5,831 nucleotides of DNA from an uncultured Paracoccaceae bacterium (lineage in GTDB: Bacteria; Pseudomonadota; Alphaproteobacteria; Rhodobacterales; Rhodobacteraceae). Below are positions 1 to 5,831 of the stretch, one piece after another. Each line of letters starts with the position of its first letter. Within the stretch, counting starts at the first letter, position 1. Made by a program: the position numbers and the translations under genes. Under the pieces are notes generated by a model, which had not been told where the DNA came from, made no database searches, and was given only the letters and a program-made list of their open reading frames with translations. The stretch lies in contig CALHST010000041.1 of the NCBI GenBank assembly GCA_938038825.1, forward strand, positions 1 to 5,831. Direction: 5' to 3'.

Positions 1-855
1 GTGGGTGGGTCTGATACCACCATTGGTCTGACAGTGGCCACTTTGGTCAGCCAGCCCGCAAATGGCAGTGTGACATTGGCCGCGAACGGCAATTTCACCT
101 ATGTTCCCGATGCGGATTACAACAACACCTTTGGGACACGGGACTCATTCCAGTATTCCATCGACAACGGGAACGGCCCCAGCGTCGCAACTGTGTTTAT
201 CGAAGTGACCCCGCAGAACGACCCACCCGTTGCCCTGCCTGATAGCCAAAGCACGCCCGAAGACACCCCGGTGACTGTGGCGGTTCTGGCCAATGACAGC
301 GACGTGGATGGGGATATGTTAAGTCTGGTGTCCATCACGCCGGGCACCAATATCACGCCCACGATCAATGGGAATAACACCGTCAGTTTTGCACCCGCAG
401 CTGATTGGTTCGGGACAGAGACCTTTACCTATACGCTGCAGGATCCAAGTGGGGCGCAGACCACATCGACCGTGACGATTACCGTCACGCCCGAACTGGA
501 CGCGCCGGACAGTACGGACCGCACGATCCTTGTTACCGAAGATACCACGCACACGATCACCTTTGATGCGGTTACGCCCGCCAATGGGAATATCAACTTC
601 ATTGATCCTGATGCGGGGGACAGTCTGCAAAGCGTCAGCTTTGCGGCACCCAGTTCCGGCACGCTGCTGGTGAACGGGGTTGCGGTCACGACTTTCCCTG
701 TGACGGTGTCAACCGCGCAGCTAACAGGGGGGCAGATCAGTTTCACGCCAGATGCAAACAGCACCACCAACGTGACGCTCGATTTTGTGGTCAATGACGG
801 GCAGCTGGATGATACCGCGCCCAACACGCTGACCTTTGCCATTCAGCCTGTGAAC
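1..855 (+). repeat. Three N-terminal cadherin-like (tandem-95/VCBS-type) modules, first one truncated
   Basis: Module 1 (residues 1-78) shows the family pattern S-Q-P-A-N-G-S-V-T-L, then N-F-T-Y-V-P-D-A, then D-S-F-Q-Y-S-I, and ends in V-T-P-Q-N-D-P-P-V-A. It lacks the usual opening strands and the N-D-x-D-x-D-G-D loop, about 30 residues. Module 2 (about 76-165) is complete, with P-E-D-T-P-V-T-V, then L-A-N-D-S-D-V-D-G-D (residues 96-105), and F-T-Y-T-L before the final strand. Module 3 (about 166-285) is longer and of a different subtype: T-E-D-T-T-H at 179-184, I-D-P-D-A-G-D at 201-207, G-G-Q-I-S-F-T-P at 243-250, and a closing V-N-D-P at 284-287. These are beta-sandwich extracellular modules, probably calcium-stabilised. 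The boundaries are read by eye and may be off by several residues. Confidence 0.85.
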
Positions 856-3800
856 GACCCGATTGTGACGTCTGGCGCAGGGATCCCGGATCAGATGCTG
901 CAAGACGGTCAAACGGGTGTCAGCATCGCAACTGCGGCCGCCTTTGAGGATGTTGACAACGTGGTGGCGAACTATGCCATCACCTCTCTGACAGATGCCA
1001 ATGGCGCGTCGGTGACAGCGGCGTCTTTGGGGCTGATGATCTCGCCCACCACGGGTGTGATTACAGATATCGGCGGGATCGACAATCTGGCGTCGGATGG
1101 TGGGCCGTATGTTGTGACTGTGCAGGCCACATCCGGCGATGGCAGCACCGCGCAAGAGATGTTCCAACTGAACATCACGAACCCGGTGCCCACCGCAGCC
1201 AATGGCGGCGCATTTGTGTTTGACGATGGCCAAACGATCCCGGCGATTGATATCGCGGGCTTGTTCAGTGACGCAGATGGCGGGGTCGGGGGTGATGCCT
1301 TGACCATCACGCTGGACAGTGGGGCCTTGCCCGGGTCTTTGATGTTTGACGGATCGCAAATCACGGGAACAATCGACAACACGGCCTCTGCCAACGCCAC
1401 CTTTACAGCTGTATTCAAAGGGCAGGATGAACAGGGTGCGGAAACCACCACATCTGTGTCCTTTACCATCAACAATCCGGCGCCCACGCTTGCCATTCCG
1501 CCTGTGGATCTGAACCAAACCAATCTGGATTCCGAAACGATCACGCCTTTGGATCTAAGCACCGCCTTCATTGACGACGATGCCCTGACAATCACCGCCA
1601 CGGGTTTGCCGCCGGGTTTAAGTATTGACGCGAATGGCGTTGTGGCGGGCATGTTGGATCGCTCTGCCAGCCAAGGCGGCGTGAGTGGGGCGCATACCGT
1701 TGTCGTTGTGGCGCGCGACCCACAGGGGCAGGAAACGGAGACCTCGTTCACATGGGTGGTGACCAACCCTGATCCGACGTCCACGGGGCCGCAGTCCGTC
1801 GCACTGCAGGACAGTGCCACTGAACAAGTGAACTTAAGTGCGCTGTTTGGTGACAGTGATGGCGATCCGTTGAGCTTTTCGGTCAGCACATTGCCTGCAG
1901 GCGTGTCGCCGGGGGTGCTGTCTGTTGTGAACGTGAGCGGCACAGATGTGTTGCGGATCACCGCCGACACAGATGCCAGCCAGAACGGGGCAGGCGGGGT
2001 TTATACGGTTGTGGTGACCGCGGATGATGGCGAGGGCGGCACGGTGTCCGAGCTGATCACCGTCACAGTCACCAACCCGCCGCCCGTCGTGGATCAACCC
2101 GTGGCAGCACAGACAAACAATGATGCAGATGTGGTATCGCTGGACCTGAGTTCCCTGTTTGCGGATGTCGATGCAGACACGGTCACGTTGGCGGATAACG
2201 GCACATTGCCGCCGGGGTTGAGCCTGTCAGGCAGTACGATTTCCGGCACGTTGGCGGGGAATGCCTCGCAAACGGGCAGCCCGTATTCGGTGACCATCAC
2301 AGCGACCGACAGCGATGGGGACACGGGCACCTATACGTTTGAATGGGTTGTGGAAAATCCCGCCCCGACAGTCACGTCTTTGCCTGATATCACCACCCAA
2401 GACGGGCAGACTGTGGCTGTGAACCTTGCCACTTCCGGCGCGTTTACGGACCCGGATGGGGATGCGTTAAGCTTTGCCTTGGTCACGGATGATCCGGGAA
2501 TTACGGTCACGCCGACAGGCGGCGGTGGCTTCAGCATTGCGACCACACAGGACAGTTCGCAGAACGGCCTTGCGGCGGATGGGCGGTATACTCTGACGGC
2601 CACGGCGACAGATGCGGATGGGGATTTGGTGCAAACGACATTTGTCGTGACCGTTGAAAACCCCGCCCCGCAATCCACTGGATTGCCGGACCAGATGGCG
2701 CAAGACACCGACAGTGTGTCCTTGGATCTTGCCACGATTGGGGCCTTTGCAGATGCGCCGCTGGACGGTGATGCGTTGACCTTTAGCACGCCGTCGGTTC
2801 TGCCACCGGGCCTGACTTTGTCGGCCGCAGGCGTATTAAGCGGCACGTTGGATCATTTGGCATCTGACGGATCACCCTTTGCCATCACAATCGAGGCGGC
2901 TGATGGGCAGGGCGGCATCGCGTCGGAAAGCTTTGTCTTTACAGTGAACAATCCGCCACCTGTTGTGACAGCGCCGACACCGGACCAAGACGTGGTGAAC
3001 ACAGATGTGGTGAACTTGGATGCCGGGGCTGCGTTTAGTGACGCAGACGGGGCATTGGCTGGCGGCCCATTGGATGATTTGCAATTCAGCGCGACGGGTC
3101 TGCCCGGCAATCTGTCGATTGATCCCGATACCGGCGTGATCACGGGTGTGGTCAATGATACCCAAGGCAGTTTTTCGGTCTTTGTGACCGCCACAGACGA
3201 ACAGGGCGATTCCGCGACAGATGCGTTCATCATCAACCTTGCCAACAGCCCGCCCACCAGCATGGCCATTCCACCGCAAGCGTTGATGGATGATCAGGCG
3301 ATGGTGCCTGTCGATTTCGACACGTTTTTCAATGATCCGGACGGAGACGGGCTGACCTATTCCGTGGCCGGGGGTTTGCCAGCCGGTTTAACATTGGTGA
3401 ACGGCGTGATTTCGGGAACCCCGACGATTGATGCCTCGCAAGGCGGGCCAAATGGCGACGGGGTGTATCCGTTGACCGTCACGGGCGAGGATAACAGCGG
3501 CGCGACGGCCGTACAGAACTTTGTCATCACAGTCGAAAACCCGATACCAACGGCTACAGATATCGCGGATCTGATGGTGATTGATGGCGGGCCTGTGTCC
3601 GCAGATATCGCTGTTTTGGGCAGTTTTTCCGACGAAGACGCGCTGACCTTCACGCTAGAGCAAGGCCCCACATGGGTCACATTGACGGGCACAGGCGCGT
3701 TAAGCGGCACAGCGCCCATCGACGCCTCAACTACCAGCCCGTTCCCCATTGCGGTCAGGGCCACAGATGCAGACGGGGAGTCCATTATTCGGGTGTTTAA

Positions 3801-5556
3801 CCTGATCGTGACAAACCCAAGCCCCGTCTCTGCAGGTCTGCCAGATATCATGGCACAGGACGGTGACATGGTGTCGATTGATGTCACGGGCAACGGAATG
3901 ACCGGATTTTCTGACCCGGACGGAGACGTGCTGACCTATGCCACCGTCTCGGTTTTGCCGGATGGGTTGAGCCTTGATTCCATGACGGGCGTGATTTCCG
4001 GCATGATCGGCAATCTGGCGTCAGACCAAGGCACGTACCCGATCACCATTGTGGCGACAGATGCAGACGGGGCTTCGGTGTCAGATGATTTCACGATCAC
4101 AGTCACCAATCCCGCGCCCACAGTTATCGGAATGCTCAGCGATATCGCGGTTAACGATGGCGAGGCCGTCAGCATATCAACAAGTGCCGTGTTCACAGAT
4201 CAACCCGATGGCGACACGCTCAGCTTCCAGGTGGGCGGTTTGCCAGATGGCCTGTCCATCGACGAAGACACGGGCCTGATTTCTGGTGTGCTGCCGATAG
4301 ATGCATCCGTCAACGCGCCGTATCTGATCACGGTTCTGGCAGAGGACGAACAAGGCGCGCAAGTCGAAGCGACGTTCTCGTTAGTGGTGGCCAATATTCC
4401 ACCCGTGGCCCCAACGCTGCAAGACATCATGGCCGGGGATTCCCAAACGTTGTCTTTCAACGTGACAGACGGGTTTACCGATGCTGATGGCGACGTGAAT
4501 ACCTTTACAGTGACGGGTCTGCCCCCCGGTCTGACGTTCGATCCGGCCACGGGGGTGGTTTCGGGAACGTTGGGCACAAGCGCGAGCCAAGCCAGCCCCT
4601 ATGCCATCACAGTCACCGCGGATGATAACGAAGGCGGCACAGCCTCTGCGATGTTTATGCTGGATGTGACAAACCCGGTGCCCGTTTTGGACACCCCATT
4701 GCCGGATGTGATCCTGAATGCAGGGTTTGATTTCGATCCGACCAATGCCGCGATCTTTACGGACCCGGATGGGGACAGCTTGACGGTCACAGTGGCGGGT
4801 TTGCCGCCGGGGTTAAGTTTTGATCCTGCGACGGGGCTAATAACCGGCACCTTGGATCCGACCTTGATCCCGGGCACCGTCTTTGACGTTGCTGTCACCG
4901 GCACGGACGCAGATGGCGCCAGCACGGTCGAGACATTCACCATCACGGTCAGCGAAGACCCGCAAGTGGTCAGCGACACAGAGTCGCCCTTGGGCGATCG
5001 GTTCCGCGATGGACCCCGGGTGTCTGACTTGGGCGTTGCCGATGTGGGCTCTGTGTTGTTGGACAGTCTGGATGCGGATGAACCGTTGTCGGTCTTTGGG
5101 AACGTCACCCAGGACTTGCCCATCTTTGGAACGCTCGAAGCGCTGGAAGGCGCGCGTGATCCGGGCATTTCAGTGTTTGATCCCTTGTATTCCAACAGCG
5201 TGCCGATTTCCTTTGCGCTGGCCGAGGATGCGGGCACCGCGTCTGGCTTGACGGCGAATGTCGTGATCGGGAATGACCGCGTGTTTTATCAAATCACACA
5301 GGTGCAGGGCCAAACCGTGCGCATCCTTGAGGGCGACTTGCCAGCAGGTGTTCTGGTGGGCGATAGCGGCGTTTTGGTATTGCCCAGATGGCTGAGTGCC
5401 CCGTTTGATCTGACCATTGAAGTGACAGGCGCAGATGGTGTTGAAATCCTTGATATCCGAGTGGACCCCGGGCAGCACCAGTTTGAAATCTTTGCGCAAG
5501 AGGTTCGCGGATTGCTGTTGTCTGAACGCCTGAACTGGATGCCGTCACTGTATTGA
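1..5556 (+). CDS. Giant cadherin-like/CADG-repeat adhesin-like protein, 5'-partial
   Basis: This frame is open for 1851 codons and stops at TGA 5554-5556. In order it holds part of a tandem-95 cadherin-like domain (residues 1-78), a complete one (about 76-165), a divergent third (about 166-285), 14 CADG/He_PIG repeats (about 286-1650) and a unique C-terminal region (1651-1851). Acidic D-x-D-G-D loops (for example residues 101-105, 618-622, 818-821, 1305-1309) are typical calcium-binding positions in this fold. There is no cysteine, only one lysine (residue 473) and abundant Asp, Thr, Val and Gly. Proteins of this type are usually extracellular rods acting in adhesion or biofilm formation; that role is inferred here. 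Position 1 is GTG, but it falls inside a domain lacking its first strands, and no signal peptide follows, so the gene most likely starts upstream of the window. No frameshift is seen. A large secreted enzyme with its catalytic part upstream is an alternative. Confidence 0.93.
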   Translation: MGGSDTTIGLTVATLVSQPANGSVTLAANGNFTYVPDADYNNTFGTRDSFQYSIDNGNGPSVATVFIEVTPQNDPPVALPDSQSTPEDTPVTVAVLANDSDVDGDMLSLVSITPGTNITPTINGNNTVSFAPAADWFGTETFTYTLQDPSGAQTTSTVTITVTPELDAPDSTDRTILVTEDTTHTITFDAVTPANGNINFIDPDAGDSLQSVSFAAPSSGTLLVNGVAVTTFPVTVSTAQLTGGQISFTPDANSTTNVTLDFVVNDGQLDDTAPNTLTFAIQPVNDPIVTSGAGIPDQMLQDGQTGVSIATAAAFEDVDNVVANYAITSLTDANGASVTAASLGLMISPTTGVITDIGGIDNLASDGGPYVVTVQATSGDGSTAQEMFQLNITNPVPTAANGGAFVFDDGQTIPAIDIAGLFSDADGGVGGDALTITLDSGALPGSLMFDGSQITGTIDNTASANATFTAVFKGQDEQGAETTTSVSFTINNPAPTLAIPPVDLNQTNLDSETITPLDLSTAFIDDDALTITATGLPPGLSIDANGVVAGMLDRSASQGGVSGAHTVVVVARDPQGQETETSFTWVVTNPDPTSTGPQSVALQDSATEQVNLSALFGDSDGDPLSFSVSTLPAGVSPGVLSVVNVSGTDVLRITADTDASQNGAGGVYTVVVTADDGEGGTVSELITVTVTNPPPVVDQPVAAQTNNDADVVSLDLSSLFADVDADTVTLADNGTLPPGLSLSGSTISGTLAGNASQTGSPYSVTITATDSDGDTGTYTFEWVVENPAPTVTSLPDITTQDGQTVAVNLATSGAFTDPDGDALSFALVTDDPGITVTPTGGGGFSIATTQDSSQNGLAADGRYTLTATATDADGDLVQTTFVVTVENPAPQSTGLPDQMAQDTDSVSLDLATIGAFADAPLDGDALTFSTPSVLPPGLTLSAAGVLSGTLDHLASDGSPFAITIEAADGQGGIASESFVFTVNNPPPVVTAPTPDQDVVNTDVVNLDAGAAFSDADGALAGGPLDDLQFSATGLPGNLSIDPDTGVITGVVNDTQGSFSVFVTATDEQGDSATDAFIINLANSPPTSMAIPPQALMDDQAMVPVDFDTFFNDPDGDGLTYSVAGGLPAGLTLVNGVISGTPTIDASQGGPNGDGVYPLTVTGEDNSGATAVQNFVITVENPIPTATDIADLMVIDGGPVSADIAVLGSFSDEDALTFTLEQGPTWVTLTGTGALSGTAPIDASTTSPFPIAVRATDADGESIIRVFNLIVTNPSPVSAGLPDIMAQDGDMVSIDVTGNGMTGFSDPDGDVLTYATVSVLPDGLSLDSMTGVISGMIGNLASDQGTYPITIVATDADGASVSDDFTITVTNPAPTVIGMLSDIAVNDGEAVSISTSAVFTDQPDGDTLSFQVGGLPDGLSIDEDTGLISGVLPIDASVNAPYLITVLAEDEQGAQVEATFSLVVANIPPVAPTLQDIMAGDSQTLSFNVTDGFTDADGDVNTFTVTGLPPGLTFDPATGVVSGTLGTSASQASPYAITVTADDNEGGTASAMFMLDVTNPVPVLDTPLPDVILNAGFDFDPTNAAIFTDPDGDSLTVTVAGLPPGLSFDPATGLITGTLDPTLIPGTVFDVAVTGTDADGASTVETFTITVSEDPQVVSDTESPLGDRFRDGPRVSDLGVADVGSVLLDSLDADEPLSVFGNVTQDLPIFGTLEALEGARDPGISVFDPLYSNSVPISFALAEDAGTASGLTANVVIGNDRVFYQITQVQGQTVRILEGDLPAGVLVGDSGVLVLPRWLSAPFDLTIEVTGADGVEILDIRVDPGQHQFEIFAQEVRGLLLSERLNWMPSLY
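856..4953 (+). repeat. Array of 14 tandem CADG/He_PIG (dystroglycan-type cadherin-like) repeats
   Basis: Fourteen units follow one another in a single frame, with ends set by an N-P-x-P-like linker. Approximate residue limits are R1 286-394, R2 395-492, R3 493-589, R4 590-692, R5 693-786, R6 787-887, R7 888-984, R8 985-1082, R9 1083-1180, R10 1181-1272, R11 1273-1370, R12 1371-1465, R13 1466-1558 and R14 1559-1651. The shared plan is D-G-Q-x-V near the start, F-x-D-x-D-G-D-x-L-T/S-F, L-P-P-G-L-S/T, T-G-x-I-S-G-T, A-S-x-x-x-P-Y, then A-T-D-x-D-G and the closing strand. R8 ends with N-S-P-P and R12 with N-I-P-P in place of N-P-x-P. The units are strongly diverged in DNA, with only short exact matches between copies. 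He_PIG and CADG families are beta-sandwich modules of extracellular proteins; here they probably form a long stalk. Confidence 0.9.
4954..5556 (+). other. Unique C-terminal region of the giant protein
   Basis: Residues 1652-1851 leave the repeat pattern. A polar linker rich in Asp, Arg and Ser (about 1652-1700) leads into a probably beta-rich stretch (about 1720-1822) and a short end that looks helical (about 1826-1844) before the final S-L-Y. Arginine rises to ten in 200 residues, against about eight in the preceding 1650. The segment L-P-A-G-V (1780-1784), S-G-V-L-V-L (1789-1794), P-F-D-L-T-I-E-V-T-G-A-D-G (1801-1813) follows the second half of a CADG unit, so a worn repeat may be embedded here. 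The C-terminus is where type I secretion signals lie in many giant adhesins. However, no RTX nonapeptide repeats (G-G-x-G-x-D) are present, and neither a sortase-type nor a PEP-CTERM-type end is visible. Function is unassigned. Confidence 0.6.
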
Positions 5557-5831
5557 TCGCGTGTCGCGTTTGTCCAATGCGGCCCGGCCACGCCAAAAGG
5601 ACCGCAGCAGGGGCACCCTGGCAGTCTGGTGTGATCAACAGTTCCATGTGGTATCTCAGGGCGGCAGGCCTGCCGGGATATGCAGATGGGCAATCGGGGC
5701 GATACTCCCGATTGGAATGCGGTGCGCAAGGATGCGAACCATCTGACCTGAGTACGCCCCCTTGGCCCGACTTATGGATGCAGGCTGTCTTCAGAGGCGC
5801 ATGTGCAATTGCAAGGCCCTGTATCGCATGA
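5553..5831 (+). CDS. Doubtful 92-codon TTG-start frame overlapping the adhesin stop
   Basis: A TTG at 5553-5555 overlaps the adhesin TGA (5554-5556) and opens a frame of 92 codons that ends at TGA 5829-5831, the last bases of the window. The conceptual product has several cysteines and tryptophans, many arginines and prolines, and no recognisable domain, signal peptide or membrane helix. I see no convincing ribosome binding site just before the TTG. The TTG start, odd composition and open frames on the opposite strand over the same bases all argue for chance openness. The only points in favour are the stop-start overlap, which is common in translationally coupled genes, and the run without stops. 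It is listed so that the tail is covered, not as a confident gene. Confidence 0.12.
   Translation: MIACRVCPMRPGHAKRTAAGAPWQSGVINSSMWYLRAAGLPGYADGQSGRYSRLECGAQGCEPSDLSTPPWPDLWMQAVFRGACAIARPCIA
5662..5675. repeat. 14-bp perfect palindrome
   Basis: CGGCAGGCCTGCCG reads the same on both strands, centred between 5668 and 5669. As RNA it could fold as a five-pair stem with a GGCC loop. It sits 15 bases before the inverted repeat at 5691-5714, so the two may form one structured element. No T-run follows. A chance GC-rich palindrome is possible. Confidence 0.35.
5691..5714. other. Inverted repeat, 8-bp perfect stem with 8-nt loop
   Basis: CAATCGGG (5691-5698) is exactly complementary to CCCGATTG (5707-5714) across the loop GCGATACT. 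A G-T pair could add a ninth pair and leave a six-base loop. It lies about 135 bases after the adhesin stop. No run of T follows on either strand, so it does not look like a classical intrinsic terminator. It might stabilise a 3' end, or serve as a protein-binding site; neither is shown. Confidence 0.45.

Larger units (their letters stand above)
5557..5831. other. Tail with no identifiable gene
   Basis: After the adhesin stop these 275 bases hold no recognisable coding region, RNA gene or promoter. All three + frames are short or oddly composed. On the minus strand one frame is open from the window edge through to 5294, inside the adhesin, and another covers about 5659-5790 before a stop at 5656-5658. 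Neither gives a protein I recognise. Two inverted repeats (5662-5675 and 5691-5714) are the only clear structure. The stretch could be an intergenic spacer, the start of a decayed gene, or the edge of a neighbouring gene running beyond the window. Confidence 0.6.

Noticed and set aside
721..1518. A 265-codon minus-strand open frame
   Set aside because: It is wholly antisense to the giant gene. The product is rich in Arg, His, Cys and Gly with no known domain, as expected of a shadow frame.
972..1970. A 332-codon open frame on the minus strand, opposite repeats R1-R4
   Set aside because: It lies wholly opposite the adhesin coding region, mirrors its repeat period and has no recognisable domain. 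Long antisense openness is expected from this biased codon use.
4599..5237. A 212-codon minus-strand open frame opposite R13-R14 and the C-terminal region
   Set aside because: It is low-complexity Ser/Val/Thr/Pro sequence with no start-site signal, and is a shadow of the real frame.
4883..5251. A 122-codon second + frame inside the C-terminal region
   Set aside because: It sits fully within the adhesin frame, is rich in Arg, Ser, Trp and Cys, and has no domain. The adhesin frame continues unbroken with domain sense, so no frameshift is implied.
4954..5556. An RTX-type calcium repeat or classical type I secretion C-terminus
   Set aside because: No G-G-x-G-x-D nonapeptides occur anywhere in the window, and the last residues do not show a pattern I can claim as a secretion signal.
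5691..5714. An intrinsic (Rho-independent) terminator
   Set aside because: The stem is good, but there is no T-run after it on either strand, and it lies about 135 bases from the stop codon.
5557..5831. A tRNA or other small RNA gene in the tail
   Set aside because: A GGTTCGCATCC-like string on the minus strand recalls a T-arm, but no matching acceptor stem or anticodon arm can be built around it.

Overview
The window is taken up almost entirely by one coding region on the + strand (1-5556). It encodes the C-terminal 1851 residues of a very large, repetitive, acidic protein that I read as a secreted or surface-anchored adhesin-like protein of a Gram-negative bacterium. The DNA is moderately GC-rich. 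Codon choice, low lysine content and the style of the tandem domains suggest a marine alphaproteobacterium, perhaps a Rhodobacterales/Roseobacter relative. This is inference: there is no rRNA, tRNA or housekeeping marker to fix the taxon.

Layout of the protein. Residues 1-78 are the end of a tandem-95/VCBS-type cadherin-like domain cut by the window edge. Residues about 76-165 are a complete domain of that type, and residues about 166-285 are a third, divergent cadherin-like domain. From about residue 286 to 1650 there are 14 consecutive dystroglycan-type cadherin-like (CADG / He_PIG 'putative Ig') repeats of 92-108 residues. Each ends near an N-P-x-P linker and carries a D-x-D-G-D-type acidic loop and an L-P-P-G-L turn in most copies. 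The last 200 residues (1651-1851) are a non-repetitive C-terminal region, richer in arginine, which may hide a worn half CADG repeat. The protein has no cysteine and a single lysine. These features suit an exported, calcium-stiffened, rod-like protein. No signal peptide, transporter gene or retention module is visible, so the secretion route is not established.

The last 275 bases (5557-5831) hold no gene I can identify. They contain one good inverted repeat (5691-5714), a 14-base perfect palindrome (5662-5675) and a few weak open frames on both strands. One of these is a TTG-start frame that overlaps the adhesin stop codon and ends exactly at the window end. No second gene can be confirmed, so operon context and regulation cannot be read from this window. 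I found no clear undescribed system. The points most worth checking are the missing N-terminus, the C-terminal domain, the repeat-to-repeat variation and the structured tail.
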